Assembly (NCBI GenBank): GCA_905250125.1
Contig: CAJNOL010000637.1
Span: 52,272 to 116,271, forward strand
DNA length: 64,000 nt
Direction: 5' to 3'
From: Rotaria sordida
Lineage: Eukaryota > Rotifera > Eurotatoria > Philodinida > Philodinidae
Below, one piece after another: positions 52,701 to 64,000 of this stretch (its first letter is position 1; each line of letters starts with the position of its first letter). The notes below the pieces were generated by a model that ran no database searches, was not told the origin of the DNA, and worked only from the letters and a program-made list of their open reading frames with translations. The position numbers and the translations under genes are program-made.

Positions 52701-53741
52701 ATTGCTGAAGTCATTTGAATGTAAGATAGTCATAAAAGTTAATCAGCTTCATCATCATAATAGCCTCTTCCAGTGACACAAGTAGTGTTACTTATTTTGC
52801 TCTTCGTCTCGTTTATTTTAATGAGTTTCGACCTAATTTGACCCGCTCTCATTGAATAAATATAAAAAAGAACTAAGCATTCGTGTTATATCATGAGTAC
52901 AGAAAATTGAATCTCGCATAATGCAAAGCAATTCTTGAGTCAATAGAGAATCATGTGCCACTTGACCTACTTATACAATTCCATAATATTTACTGTATTT
53001 TCTTTTCTGTGCACAACTGTGATAAAAAAAAATGGGTAATAGCACATCTGATTAACAAATCCGATTGATAAATATAATTATATCACATTTTATAGTAAAA
53101 TTGAGTTTGATTAGGTCCACACTCGTGGGCGCAAGACGATTAAAAAACAAGTAGACAACTTGGTTCTTGTGGTAATAAATTTTTATTCTTTTTTTTTACG
53201 AACAATTATACTCATATATCTAGCATAAGATATCAATACTGTTGCTATCGTCTTTTCATTTTCTCTACTAATCATCATTCCGAATTCCATTGATTAATGA
53301 TGAATTGGCATAAGTTATTGGTGCAATATTGGATATATTCAGATAATAATTGATTTCAGATGGAAACGAGTCAATAAGTGAACTTCAAAATCTATAAACG
53401 TGATATTTTACTAAGACATATGATTTGAAGGTTTCTAAAATTTGATATACAATTTTTAGATGTTAAAAGAAACTTTACTGTTTGATCATGGAAACAACCT
53501 AAGAAAAAAACTATTCCAAGCGATTTATCTTTTTTGAATTTGGACTTTTTACATAAAACAGATCCAAGTAAATTTTGAAAATCTCCTAAAGAATGAGTTT
53601 CTTGAACCCTTCCGTCTAGAATTTTAGTCATTTTTTTCGTAAATTTTAGCCTACGGCACGCTATGTACTAACCAATCGAATGATAATATTTCGATCTGAA
53701 ATTTAGTCTATAAATAGATCTAATTGTAACTGGAATATCCT
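49746..53741. other. Gene-free stretch with small hairpins
   Basis: No gene is supported. Two related hairpins (51031-51065 and 51281-51316) are built on CGTTCGCTTTATC and its inverse. A third half-copy lies at about 52160. A minus-strand ORF at 50914-51108 has no recognisable domain and overlaps the first hairpin. Confidence 0.4.
51031..51316. repeat. Pair of CGTTCGCTTTATC hairpins
   Basis: Hairpin 1 is CGTTCGCTTTATCTG paired with GATGAAGCGAACG. Hairpin 2 is ATGTTCGCTTTGTC paired with GATAAAGTGAACGT. The flanking sequence (AGYGAGTRAAAT, TTTCTCGCTG) is also shared, indicating a diverged direct duplication of about 250-bp period. Confidence 0.5.
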
Positions 53742-53890
53742 GGAAATTCCAGTTCAAAAGAATGTTTTGTTTATGAAATATTGAGTTTCCAACACTCACT
53801 CATAGCGCATGAAAGATACGAGAATCTCGTGTTGTATTTTGAAACTCAATATTCCATAAACAAAACATTCTTTTGAACTAGAATTTTCAA
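53742..53890. mobile_element. Short foldback element, about 150 bp
   Basis: The arms TTCAAAAGAATGTTTTGTTT and AAACAAAACATTCTTTTGAA are exact inverses. Pairing continues through ATATTGAGTTT. The loop is about 50 nt and contains CACTCACTCATAGCGC. The arms are nearly identical, so insertion or arm homogenisation is recent. Confidence 0.65.
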
Positions 53891-54292
53891 AATATTCTAT
53901 GACATATTTTCGAAATAAATCAATTCTAAAAATCCTTTATTCTTATCACGTTTCAATGAACTTTTAGCTTCTGTATAATAAAACTTCAAATCAATTAAAT
54001 TAGTTCCTTCACATAAATGACATTCAATTAAATGAAATTTTTCGATTAAAACAGAAAGGTTTCTTTGATTTTTGTTTTTAGAAAAATTTTTAATCCTTAA
54101 AATATAAAAGTTATTCGAAAACTTATTTTGTTAAAGAAAAAATTTTTACATTAGAAATCAGATGAAGTGACCTAATTATTTCATTATGCTAGTAATACAA
54201 AATGTATTATTGGTTACGAACTTTTTCATCAGATAATAATGATAAAAAAAAGAAAACAATATAGCAATATTTCAGCTGAATAAATATATATA
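53891..54292. other. Gene-free AT-rich stretch
   Basis: Nothing beyond AT-rich sequence seen between two inverted-repeat elements. Confidence 0.4.
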
Positions 54293-55229
54293 CAGAATGT
54301 TTCAAAAGTTTGGTCGAAAAAGAAACGTGAATACCTCTGTAATCTTTCAAGCAATTTACACTAAGTTTTTATAGTTTCATTCCATATTCATTGAATTTTG
54401 ATTTCACATAAATTTGTTTCTAGTAGGTGTACAAAATGACCACTTATAAATGTAATATACAAACCTATCATTTTTGAAAATATCTATAAAAACATTATAT
54501 AAAATTTAGTTTGAACTCTTTCTGATTTTATTACGAATTTGCATTTTTTAACTGAACTAGATCTTTGACAAATGTCTTTTAAAAAAATATTCTCTACATA
54601 TTCGTATAAAAAATGTTCAGTCGCGTCAGCTCAACTGACTATGATGCCGATTGAAATGAATTGTCTCTTCTATTGCACCTGCCTCAAGAAATATTCTCCA
54701 GAAATTAAGAAGCTTCAAGACTAAAGTGCAGAGAAACTTCATCTTTGTAAAATAATATGGTGTTCATCTAGTATAATCTTCTTATTTCTATACTAAAAAA
54801 AAAAGCTTAAAGTAGAGAAAAATAATTTTCTCCATTAATAATGTTACCGCGAAAAAAATTATCCGAACACCCCATTTTCTAACATAACAAAAGAAGTGTT
54901 GCTTTTTCAAGATTATATAATAATTTCAATAGTTCCATGCATCCATAATATCTGTTAAAGATCTCGTTAAGCTGAAAATGAAAATACTCAAGAAGATCAA
55001 AAAGATTGCAAACTAAATTTTATGCGATATTTTTACAGATATTTTCAAAAATGATAGATTTATATATTGCATTTATAAGTAATCATTTTGTATACCTACT
55101 AGAAACAAATTTATGTGAAATAAAACTTCAATAAATATGGAATGAAATTATAAAAATCTTATGTAAATTGCTTGAATGGTTAAAGAGATATTCATGTTTC
55201 TTTTTCGACAGGAGTTTTGAAACATTCTG
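54293..55229. mobile_element. Tc1/mariner-type non-autonomous element with very long TIRs
   Basis: The ends are CAGAATGTTTCAAAAG and its inverse CTTTTGAAACATTCTG (one arm differs by a small change). They are flanked by TA on both sides (54291-54292 and 55230-55231), the target of Tc1/mariner elements. The arms pair for roughly 300 bp, including TTTCTAGTAGGTGTACAAAA against TTTCTAGTAGGTATACAAAA. There is no intact transposase ORF in the 937 bp. Confidence 0.7.
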
Positions 55230-55231
55230 TA

Positions 55232-58200
55232 TAGAAAATTTTCAATCTTATAGTTACAAAATCTCGTTTTTCAAGCCAAGTTGAATGCAGAATATTCGAT
55301 TCAAAGTCTTTTCATTAAAATTTTCGATATTGAATAAGTTTTATCGAATAAAGCTGTTTCTGAAATGAGATAAGATGCTTTTTTTTTGTATGGAAGATAA
55401 ATGTAGAAGTGTAAATCAAAACATTCATTATCGATTAAACACAACCGTACATTAAATACATTTATAATAAATTGTGAAGTGAAATAGTAGAGATGAGTCA
55501 ATGAGTTTTTTTCTGACACAAGTCGAATCAAGTCAAATCTCAAGTGATTGATTGATTTGAACTTTTGTCAAACTTCGTGATGTACTTATGTATCAATTTA
55601 CTGAAACAAGTTTTTACATAAGCATCTGATTATATTTTAGCATAATGAATATTTCTAATAGCCTTCTTAACATTTTGACTCTATGTTGTCCAAATAAAAA
55701 AAATCACATTGAGAATATATTCTTTTTACAGATGATGACATAGCATGAATTATGAAAATCTTCCTTATCAATTTGTTCAATGATTTCGATTAATTAATCA
55801 AAATAGATCTATTCGAATGATTATCATTATCACAAAGATAATTAGTAATTTCATGTTTTAATAAGTACAACATTATCAACTTTTGGTTTTTTTTTTATAT
55901 TGCTCTATGCAATATCTATGAGAGGACTTTTTTGCTTTAGTGTTACTTATTATTCATCATCCATAGCATTTATTTCACATGTTGTTATCGATTAATAATC
56001 ATGTTCAAGTTTTATTAAAGAATATTATTTTCATATTAGAACAAAAAGTATAACTTTACTTAGTGTGAGTCTAATATACACTTTAATTACAAAAATATAT
56101 CTGACCTGATTTTATTTACGCATCTCTATAGAATAGAAGACTCCGTATTAAAGATATGTGGGACCAAATTTTAGTCTTAATCTCAGTGACTAAGACTTCG
56201 AGCACGCGAAAAATAATTACCGAAACCGGAACGCGAGTAAAAAATTGCCTTAATCGGAACTCAAGATTATTGTTAATTATTCTATGATTTTAAGTGAAGT
56301 ATCTTATAAATCATACCAATCAGAATATAGTTTAAGATGACCCAAAAAATAGTACTAGGCGTTGATGAAATAAATCAAAAGCCGAGTATTAAAAATTTTT
56401 TTTAAAAATGTAATACGAATAAATTCTAGAATAGTTTTCTCTAAACCGGAGCCAGAAACAAAAAAAAAACTTAGTCTTGCACATCTTTACTTCCAGTTTT
56501 CTATTGCATTGCACTTCTTAACAATCATTTAAAAAAACATCTTATTTGTTATTAAAATCATTTATAGTTTACAAACAAAATTCAGTAAATTATTATCAAC
56601 AAATGAAGATATGTTTCAATGATGTACGTTAAACAATTCAGACTCAATACTTAATATCAGTATTGATTATTTACAATGCTCATAATTTTTCGAAATTTTT
56701 CATTGTATAGACGTCTTATTTTTTTTTCTCTGTCAAGATAAATTATAATTATTCTTACTTCGTATTTTTAAATTAAATCCGAATGAATATGTTTCATGAT
56801 AAAAATGAATTATCTAATAACTATTTATGGATTTCTTCGTCTTATTCTTAGGTATACTATGGTAATAATAACAAGAAACTATAAGCATTCGAGTTTATTA
56901 ATTAATTGATACATATATAAATCCTATAATATTTTTTCTAATCACTGAAGATTTAGAATATTCTTTTCTGTTCAAGTATTGAATACGCATAGTATTAGTG
57001 TCAAAGGCGGCTGAAGATTGTAAATCTTAATTGACATCGTTACTAAGCTTGCCTTAGGGAATTTCGTAGGTAGAATGTAGATATTTAGAATGAAAAAGAA
57101 TAAACTGAGTGCATTACATTGTATCTATTAAACTTTACATAATGTCATGTATGTTCAATTTGACTAATAATTGAATCATGATGTTTTTGTTTTCATTTTA
57201 AATATGGACATTGTATTTTACTAAATAGTTTTATATGTTATTATATCTCATCGAAATTATGAAAATGTCGTAATTCAATTTTTGAACCTTTTCTTATCTT
57301 TATTGAATAGACAAAGATATTAAATATTTATATTTTTCTTTGAGACTTTTCTTTAATTACAAATTGATTATTTATATGAGGTTTATGTTTAATTTATGAA
57401 GAACTTTTTCTTTTGCTTTTTGTGAAATAATTACTCATAATCTCAGTTAGTTATTTATTCATCAATGAAATTTATGATTGAATAGTTTAGTAGTAGAAAA
57501 ATTTTTTTATCGAATCAAAAATATTTTCTGTATCTTTTAAAAGGAATTTTCGACCATTTCATATGAAGTTAATTTAATAATTTCAATTCTATATTGAAAA
57601 TCATTACATTCTGCATTCTCAATTTCTGTTGATATTTTAAGGTTGATGATTATAATGTTTATTAGTTTATAGTATTTTGTGAGTAGGTGTTTCCAAATGA
57701 GTACAGAAGTACGTTATAACTGATATTTTCTGAAAGGAAAAGTATCTTTTTCCGGTATCATAGTCTAGCCCACATTATGACGCGGTACTGCGTCATTTAA
57801 TAGATTTGAAGCAAACTGCTTTTTTTTTCTAAGAAAAATAAGCAGTTACAATGCACTCTTGTATTTATAGTGCAATATCTTGTTTTTATGCATCAGATTC
57901 AATAATTATAGTTGTGCTATAAAAACAATAGAAAAAAGTTCATGATGATTGTGTTTTCTATAATTGAAAAAAGTCATGAATTGCTTTTGAATAAATAATT
58001 AAATATTTCTACTATATTATTCAACCATTTTAACCTCAAATTATTCTTTATGTTTATTCATTGATAAACAAATTAATTATCACTTTAGAAAAAAAAAACT
58101 TTTTTTCTCTTTTATTTAAGAAATATAATTAAAAATGTACTTAATTCTTAAAAATATTCATTTCAACAAGAAAGATAATTTAGTAAATCAATCTAAATGT

Positions 58201-59914
58201 GCATCTTTACTGGAATAAATCATTTACGATTTTGACTTATTTTGAGCTGAGTACTTTTCATTGATAAATAAGAAAAACAAGATTTTAATTAAATTCTATA
58301 TAAGATGACTTTCCCTTTATTTGACTTTGATAAGAGTTTTGTGACTTTTTTTCTCTTACAAGTCATAAATGCTTTAGATTTAATAAACAAATATATATAT
58401 ATATCTGTAAAAACATAGGAAAAGTCATATCCTGACATAAGATTATAGGATAAATACGGGAAAACAGACATTCTCGAATAAATGAATTTTATTGTAAAAG
58501 AAAATAAGAAGTAATGGAAAGGCGAACATCTAGTATAAGTGACATAAACATACAGTACGTGATGCAATCACTACAAACTCTGAGAAAGTTAACCTACTTT
58601 TCAAAGATGAGCAGTCTTCACGTTGGATAAAGCATTGCCTACTATTCTTAGGATACATTAAATATTATTTATCTACTAAATAATCAGATTAAAGAAATAG
58701 TTAATGAATTGATTCGTCATTTATTTTTTTTTATAAGTCCTCAACTAAATATAATCATTATTTAGAATCAATTCATGAGTTTTCAATTTCAAGAGATATA
58801 TACAAACTGAATCAAGATTTAAAGATAAAAGAAAGATAATATATATAAAATGGAACAAATGTTGCTTGACAAGATGTATTATTTAAGTTATAGATCAATT
58901 CCTTAAGCATCGTGACTGAAACAATACCTGAAAAATGAGACGATAAAAAGAAGTTCTATTGAAATATTTAACATAATGCTTTTGACATAAAAATGACCTT
59001 TTTATTTATTCCTTTTGAAAATTATTCTTTCGTCAAAATAAATAAATATTGTTATGTCATTACTTTGTATCTTTCTTAGTATTTGTAATTAAATAATAAG
59101 TTTCTCAAATGATCTTTATATTAACTTTCAATATCAGTTAAATATATATATGTCCCATATTAGTTTTATTTAGAAAAACAAAAAATGATGTTTTTATTCT
59201 ATTCATCATGTTTATTTTGCATATAGAATTAATGTTTTTTTCCTGACTACCATTATGAAATAGTTGACATAACACTATCAATGAGATATTATTTTTTTAC
59301 CTAAATAATTATTTTACATCTCACGTACAGCCGGATACTTAGTGCACACGATATTATAGACACTCATTCCAGACTTTTTAATCATACAGAAAAGCATTTT
59401 TTTATAATTAATTATTCAGAACAAAAAGAAGTTCTTCACATATAAATTGATAGTAAAGAATACGTGGTTGACATTTCATCAATCTTGTATTGCGTATTTA
59501 TTTTTATTCTTCATTATTCACTCAAATATTTAGTGCTAAATGAACGAAACTATAAAAAGTTGATTATTGTAATAAATTTTTCTTTTGTTGACATTAAATC
59601 AAATCCGCTTATGTTATTTCAAGCTTTTAAGTAATCAAGCAAAAAAAAATAGTAGAAACAGTTTTATGTCTTATTTGTTTTTTTTTGCGCAACAGACACT
59701 ATTTAGTAAAGATTATACAAATATATATATATACATACATATATATGAATATTATTAGTACAAACTAACAACGAATAGAACCACAGCATTACGAAATTTC
59801 ATCGTTTTTCGTTTTCACAGATGCAACTTCAAAAGTCAAATAAAATCACCACGTGCATCGGACATTTAGAAAAATATACAAAACAAAAAACGACTAAACA
59901 CAACAAATACTTTT
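55232..59914. other. Gene-free AT-rich stretch
   Basis: About 4.7 kb without a supportable gene. TA microsatellites occur at 58393-58404 and 59720-59733. The right end is the 3' flank of the GPCR gene. Confidence 0.5.
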
Positions 59915-61341
59915 TTACTGTTCAATATATCCATCACATTCAGATGTTGATAGAGTTCCTCGTTTCAAAGTTACACTTTCAAGTGGATAGTCATGAGATC
60001 GACTATTACTTGAACAAATAAATCCATTCATTTGTGTCGAATGAATAAATGGACGATGTTCAGGTGATGAACCATGTTCATTATGTATTGTATGATTCAT
60101 TGAATATTTAGATTTATATCGTTTATGTAAAAGTTTTTTTATTTCACGTCGAAATATAGATGATGATGCAAAACAGAAAACAAATGATGCCGCATAATAT
60201 GTATTGATTAAACATTGATAAATATTTCCTTGTATCATGAACGATTTATATTTATCTGGTGATTGCATACCAAGTAGAGGATCAAATGATAAAGCATAAA
60301 AGATTTGAGCAGGTGCAACTAATGCTAAAAATCCAATATTTGATGCAAGTAACATTGTTGTTACACGTCTTGTACGACTTTTTGAACGTGATCTAAGATG
60401 TTCATTACTTACTGGTTTCAGAAAGGATTTTTTTATTATAAATATATTTAATATTAATGTTAATATACATGGCTAAAAAAAGAAAACAAAGAATAAACAT
60501 GTAATAAATGTAATTGAAAAATTCTATTATTAGTGGATGTTTTTCTAATTCAAACAGTCAACAATCATTTTTCAATTTAGACAAAGATAACATGAAACTT
60601 TCTTTTTGTTTTTCATTTGAAAAAGAAAAGAAAACTTACAACAATAATAATTGTAACAAGTTCTTGCCATGTACTTGTTGATGCAAAAAATCTTTGTATA
60701 TAATCTTCACTTCGTTTATAAAATATACATGCTACAAAAGGTGTATTTCCATTTAATGATACTGTACTTCCAGTAAATAGAAGATAATGTAAATTTAATA
60801 TTAATAATATTACACTAGTTATAAACATTGTATAAAGTACAGTACAATTATTTCTTGTTGATGTACGTCGAAGTGTTTTCGTTTGTCGAAAACGATCAAA
60901 TGCAACTATAACAAGAATCCATGATGCCATACCACGTATCCATTGAGCAACAAATGCATTTATTCGACACCAACCCAAATCAAATAAACTACGTAAATGA
61001 ATGCTATGGCCTTGTGATAACATCATATTTAAAGTATTTGTTAATAAAACTCCAATATTTAATAAAGCACAGACAGCCATAAATTGACATGTCGTATATT
61101 TACGTAGTTTAGCTCGAAGGAGTGTTATAGCTGTTAAAAGGTTACCACAAGTACCAGCTAATATCAGAAACAAAAAATAACCACAATAAATAATTCGATT
61201 TATTAATAATAAAGTTGCAAAATCATCGACTGGATGGATGATTAAGGATTCATTTGTTGAACTATAAAATTTTATTGAAAAAAAGAACACAATAACTTTA
61301 TAACTTATAAAAAAAATGATATTTTGTACATACTTATTCAT
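59915..61341 (-). CDS. Class A (rhodopsin-like) G-protein-coupled receptor
   Basis: Three exons: an 8-nt first exon (61341-61334, ATGAATAA), then 61261-60640 and 60472-59915, giving 395 aa. The 72-nt first intron has clear GTATGT and TTTTATAG borders. Splicing it gives MNNSTNESL, an N-glycosylation-type extracellular start, instead of reading through a Phe-rich stretch. TM1 has AGTCGNLLTAITLL with the conserved GN. TM3 ends ILVIVAFDRFRQT, so DRY is DRF here. TM6 contains LALVAPAQIFYAL. TM7 is TYYAASFVFCFASSSIFRRE, lacking NPxxY. The C-terminal tail is long and polar. It resembles the divergent peptide-receptor-like GPCRs that are abundant in rotifers and other lophotrochozoans. The ligand is unknown. 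Confidence 0.88.
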
Positions 61342-63247
61342 GACTTATTTGTCCAAATAGATGTTAATATATATATATATATCTATGTCAATTGAGATGG
61401 CAGAGTTTAAAAGAACTACGTATAGTAGTGACAATAGTAACTCAATAAAGTAATGAACTTTATATATAGTACTAGATGTGAATATTTATTGATGAACGTA
61501 GTGATCTCTATATCTGAAATAAAGACAATTAAGTGAATTATTTTCTTCTATTTAATTATTATTCATTGAACTGAAACATTTAAAATATAAACGAACGATT
61601 TAAATTATAAAATATTAGTATATAATGACATATTCTCATTTTAAAAGTTACCCAGATTTTATAGAATTTCAATATAAGACAGTAAAATAGAAAGAGAAAA
61701 ATGTTGAAATTAAAAAGTGGAAAAATCACCTCATTACAATGTAACTTAGTTTCATGTTTCTTCAATGTATTATAATAACTAAAAAGTCCGGTTGTCCTCC
61801 GCTAAATCATATCTCATTTTTTATTTAATGATATTAATGAAAAGAAAAAAAGAAATGGAATGGAATGGAATGGAATGATAGTAGTGTGTAACATGCGACT
61901 AGAGCACTGCAAATATGTAAAACGAGAGAAAGAGAGACCGAGGGAAAAAAAAGCTGACAAAGATTTTCTTTTCCGTGCTCATCTTTTTTTTTCTCCTCTA
62001 TTTTACTCTGCCTACACTAACGAATAGAAGGATATTTTTATTTGATATATTTGCATTTTTTTTTTCTTTTTGATATTTTCATTTCTTTTTTATTTTGACT
62101 ATGTTGAAGTTTTTCTTTTGTTATATCTTATAACGAATAACATACATTAAACTTTATTTTTTTTTTTTTTTGTTGTCCTCGAACTCGTTTCATTTTATGT
62201 TAATAAACTAATAATAACATAAAATAATACGATACTGTAAATTAATAGTTATGTGTTGTATATTTTGTTTTGATCTATTCTAGAATAGGAGATTTTTTTT
62301 TCCTAAGGAGTATAATCCAAACATATTTATCTAACTATATTACATATTGCTTCTAAAAATGATGAAAATCAAAAGAGTAAACACTTACTAAAACTGTGGA
62401 CTATTCTAATCATTGGTCTCATGCAAATGATTTACTCTTCCATGATCACACATGTTTCATGCATTATTTCATTTGTTTTTTTTATATTTGCATCCTTTTT
62501 TCATCAAGATTATTCATGTGACTAAGTAGTTTTGTATGTGTTTGCTTGCGTGTATGAAAAAAAGAAATGGTGAAAACTACCTACATAACAAAGCATTATA
62601 TGGAATATTTATTCGTTTAGATTTTCTCTTTTATGGTTAGAATACTCTAATGAAAATAAAATTTATTTACTGTTGAATTACTTTAAAATTATTGTAAATA
62701 TGAAGTAAAAAAAAAAGATAATTTTATTATTGATTAATGACCCTCAAAGTAGTTTCTTGAAATACGAAATTACTTTAAAGCATGATATTCTTTCAACTCT
62801 TTTATATTTAATGTACTTTTCACAGATAGGCTAATATAAAGAAAAGAAAAAGCAACTATCCATATAATGACAAAAATATTTTTTACCTTTTCTGTGTAGG
62901 TGTATTTGATCCTTCCAACTTAATGATAAGATTCGAAAGAAAGGTGAAAGAATAAGAGAAATCAAAATAGAACTCAAACTTTTGAGCACGACATGAACTG
63001 CGTGTCCATGGGAATAAAATGTGACAAGAGAATAGGAAAAAATAAGCATATGAACTTAATTTGTACTCTTTGATATGATATATTTAGAGTAAATAGAAAG
63101 AGAACGTTCAACTATGTCAAAGATCAGTCATAGATGGGTCAATATCTTATATTGAGACGTGACAATACGTGATAATGTCATATTATTATTAAAAAAAAAA
63201 CATGTTTTCGACCTTGTAAAGTTCTACAAAATGACAATGAGTCAGTA
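61342..63247. other. GPCR upstream region, gene-free
   Basis: Pyrimidine-rich and AT-rich sequence with a pentanucleotide microsatellite. No gene is supported. The GPCR promoter should lie at the left end, next to a TA run at 61370-61382. Confidence 0.4.
61855..61877. repeat. (AATGG)n microsatellite
   Basis: About four to five uninterrupted AATGG units. Confidence 0.8.
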
Positions 63248-63451
63248 ATGCTAAAACTTATGTTTTTTTTTCTGTTAGCTATTTACTTAGGTTTTTTTTC
63301 TAATTTTGGAATGGTAGAAATAAACAAAGAATTAAAAAACGCTACAGAGATGTATCCATTTACTGTTGATAATCTTTTTAACTGTGGCAATTGCTATCAA
63401 TTATCTTCTGGTGATTCGCCCCAGAGATCAATTAATAAATGTCAACAGTAA
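63248..63451 (+). CDS. Possible small secreted peptide, 67 aa
   Basis: The ORF begins MLKLMFFFLLAIYLGFFSNF, a good signal-peptide-like hydrophobic start. It is followed by a polar mature part with three cysteines (NCGNCYQ and NKCQQ) and a stop. There is no homology I recognise, no supporting splice signal and no second copy. In AT-rich DNA such Phe/Leu-rich starts arise by chance, so this is a weak candidate. Confidence 0.2.
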   Translation: MLKLMFFFLLAIYLGFFSNFGMVEINKELKNATEMYPFTVDNLFNCGNCYQLSSGDSPQRSINKCQQ

Positions 63452-64000
63452 TATCTCTACTTCTAACAAAGTTGCTATTAATTTTTTCCACTTGAATATG
63501 ATCGTTTCATTGGATAATGTTGTATATGGGGCGTATTTTTTTTTTCTTAATTCTATGGTAATATTACTGTTAAATTTACTGGTATCATTAATTAAAAAAT
63601 AAAAATAAATATCATATACGACTTGTTCTGTCTATAATATTATTTCTTAGCATTCTCAATTTTCTAGAATTAAATGATAATTATAATGTAGAAAAAAGAT
63701 AGATTTTTACCACTGTAATATATGTTTTGTTTATATTATTATCTGTCGGATATTGATGTCTGCCTTTAATCTATATATATTACAATAAGATCAAAACGTT
63801 TGTTTACTTTTGCAAGTATAGTCGCACTTACTTATCTGGTGACTTACGTAGAAAACAGGAAAACTGCAAGTTTATCTGAAGTACTTTTTATTGTAATATA
63901 TAATTGAACGGGTTGCCTCATCTTAAGGTGGGCGAGAAAAAGTGTTATTTCACAAAAAAATAATAGAAAAAGTCAAAGAAGACATTCAAATCTATAGAAC
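63452..64000. other. Gene-free right edge
   Basis: AT-rich sequence. A second overlapping ORF (63366-63602) shows no protein features. Confidence 0.35.

Noticed and set aside
52742-52860. Minus-strand 38-codon frame starting MRAGQIRSKL and ending YYDDEAD
   Set aside because: Short, no partner exon found, no recognised domain. The acidic end alone is not enough to call a gene fragment.

Overview
This is an AT-rich animal nuclear window. Genes have small introns, mostly about 47-80 nt, with strict GT-AG borders, and they lie between long gene-poor stretches full of short decayed DNA transposons. The protein set (forkhead factor, nuclear receptor, Cys-loop receptor, class A GPCR, ciliary RIBC2, ADAD) is metazoan. 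The compact introns, extreme AT bias, MULE and DUF4218-type transposase relics, and splice acceptors sitting just upstream of start codons are most compatible with a rotifer (bdelloid-like) or related small lophotrochozoan. The species assignment is inference only.

Layout. 1-416 (+): last two exons of a forkhead (FoxA-like) factor. About 1113-1934: relic of a MULE transposon. 3427-4645 (-): seven-exon gene with a BEN-like region and a 186-bp hAT-type MITE just upstream. About 5000-6360 (-): broken DUF4218-type transposase interrupted by a GT-rich inverted repeat. 6500-11500: no gene, several MITE-like repeats. 11509-15825 (-): 14-exon ADAD-like protein with two dsRNA-binding domains and an adenosine-deaminase domain lacking catalytic residues. 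17876-20175 (+): SURF4, a cargo receptor of the early secretory pathway, with two tandem alternative third exons. 20741-21462 (+): PBDC1. 21558-24100 (+): KICS2, a KICSTOR subunit of the mTORC1 nutrient pathway, starting 95 bp after PBDC1. 24211-25950 (-): divergent NR5-like nuclear receptor, tail to tail with KICS2. 26-33 kb: no gene, one TIR element. 33013-37384 (-): RIBC2, an axonemal microtubule inner protein. 41800-46471 (+): nicotinic acetylcholine receptor alpha-type subunit. 46.5-59.9 kb: a gene-poor block with a degenerate minisatellite, foldback elements and a TA-flanked TIR element. 59915-61341 (-): class A GPCR. 61.4-64 kb: no clear gene, one possible small secreted peptide.

The genes do not form one pathway. 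The strongest gene-level signal is the SURF4 exon pair: two homologous 44-nt exons, both in frame, separated by a 38-nt intron that looks too short to splice. Skipping both, or including both, would shift the frame. Other points are the PBDC1-KICS2 pair, which looks like a trans-spliced operon; the pseudo-deaminase; and a family of about 0.5-0.7 kb giant palindromes, two of which sit inside introns. Exon joins were worked out by hand from splice signals, reading frame and recalled family sequences. For RIBC2, KICS2, ADAD, the nuclear receptor, the acetylcholine receptor, SURF4 and the GPCR the exon lengths add up to whole codon numbers.
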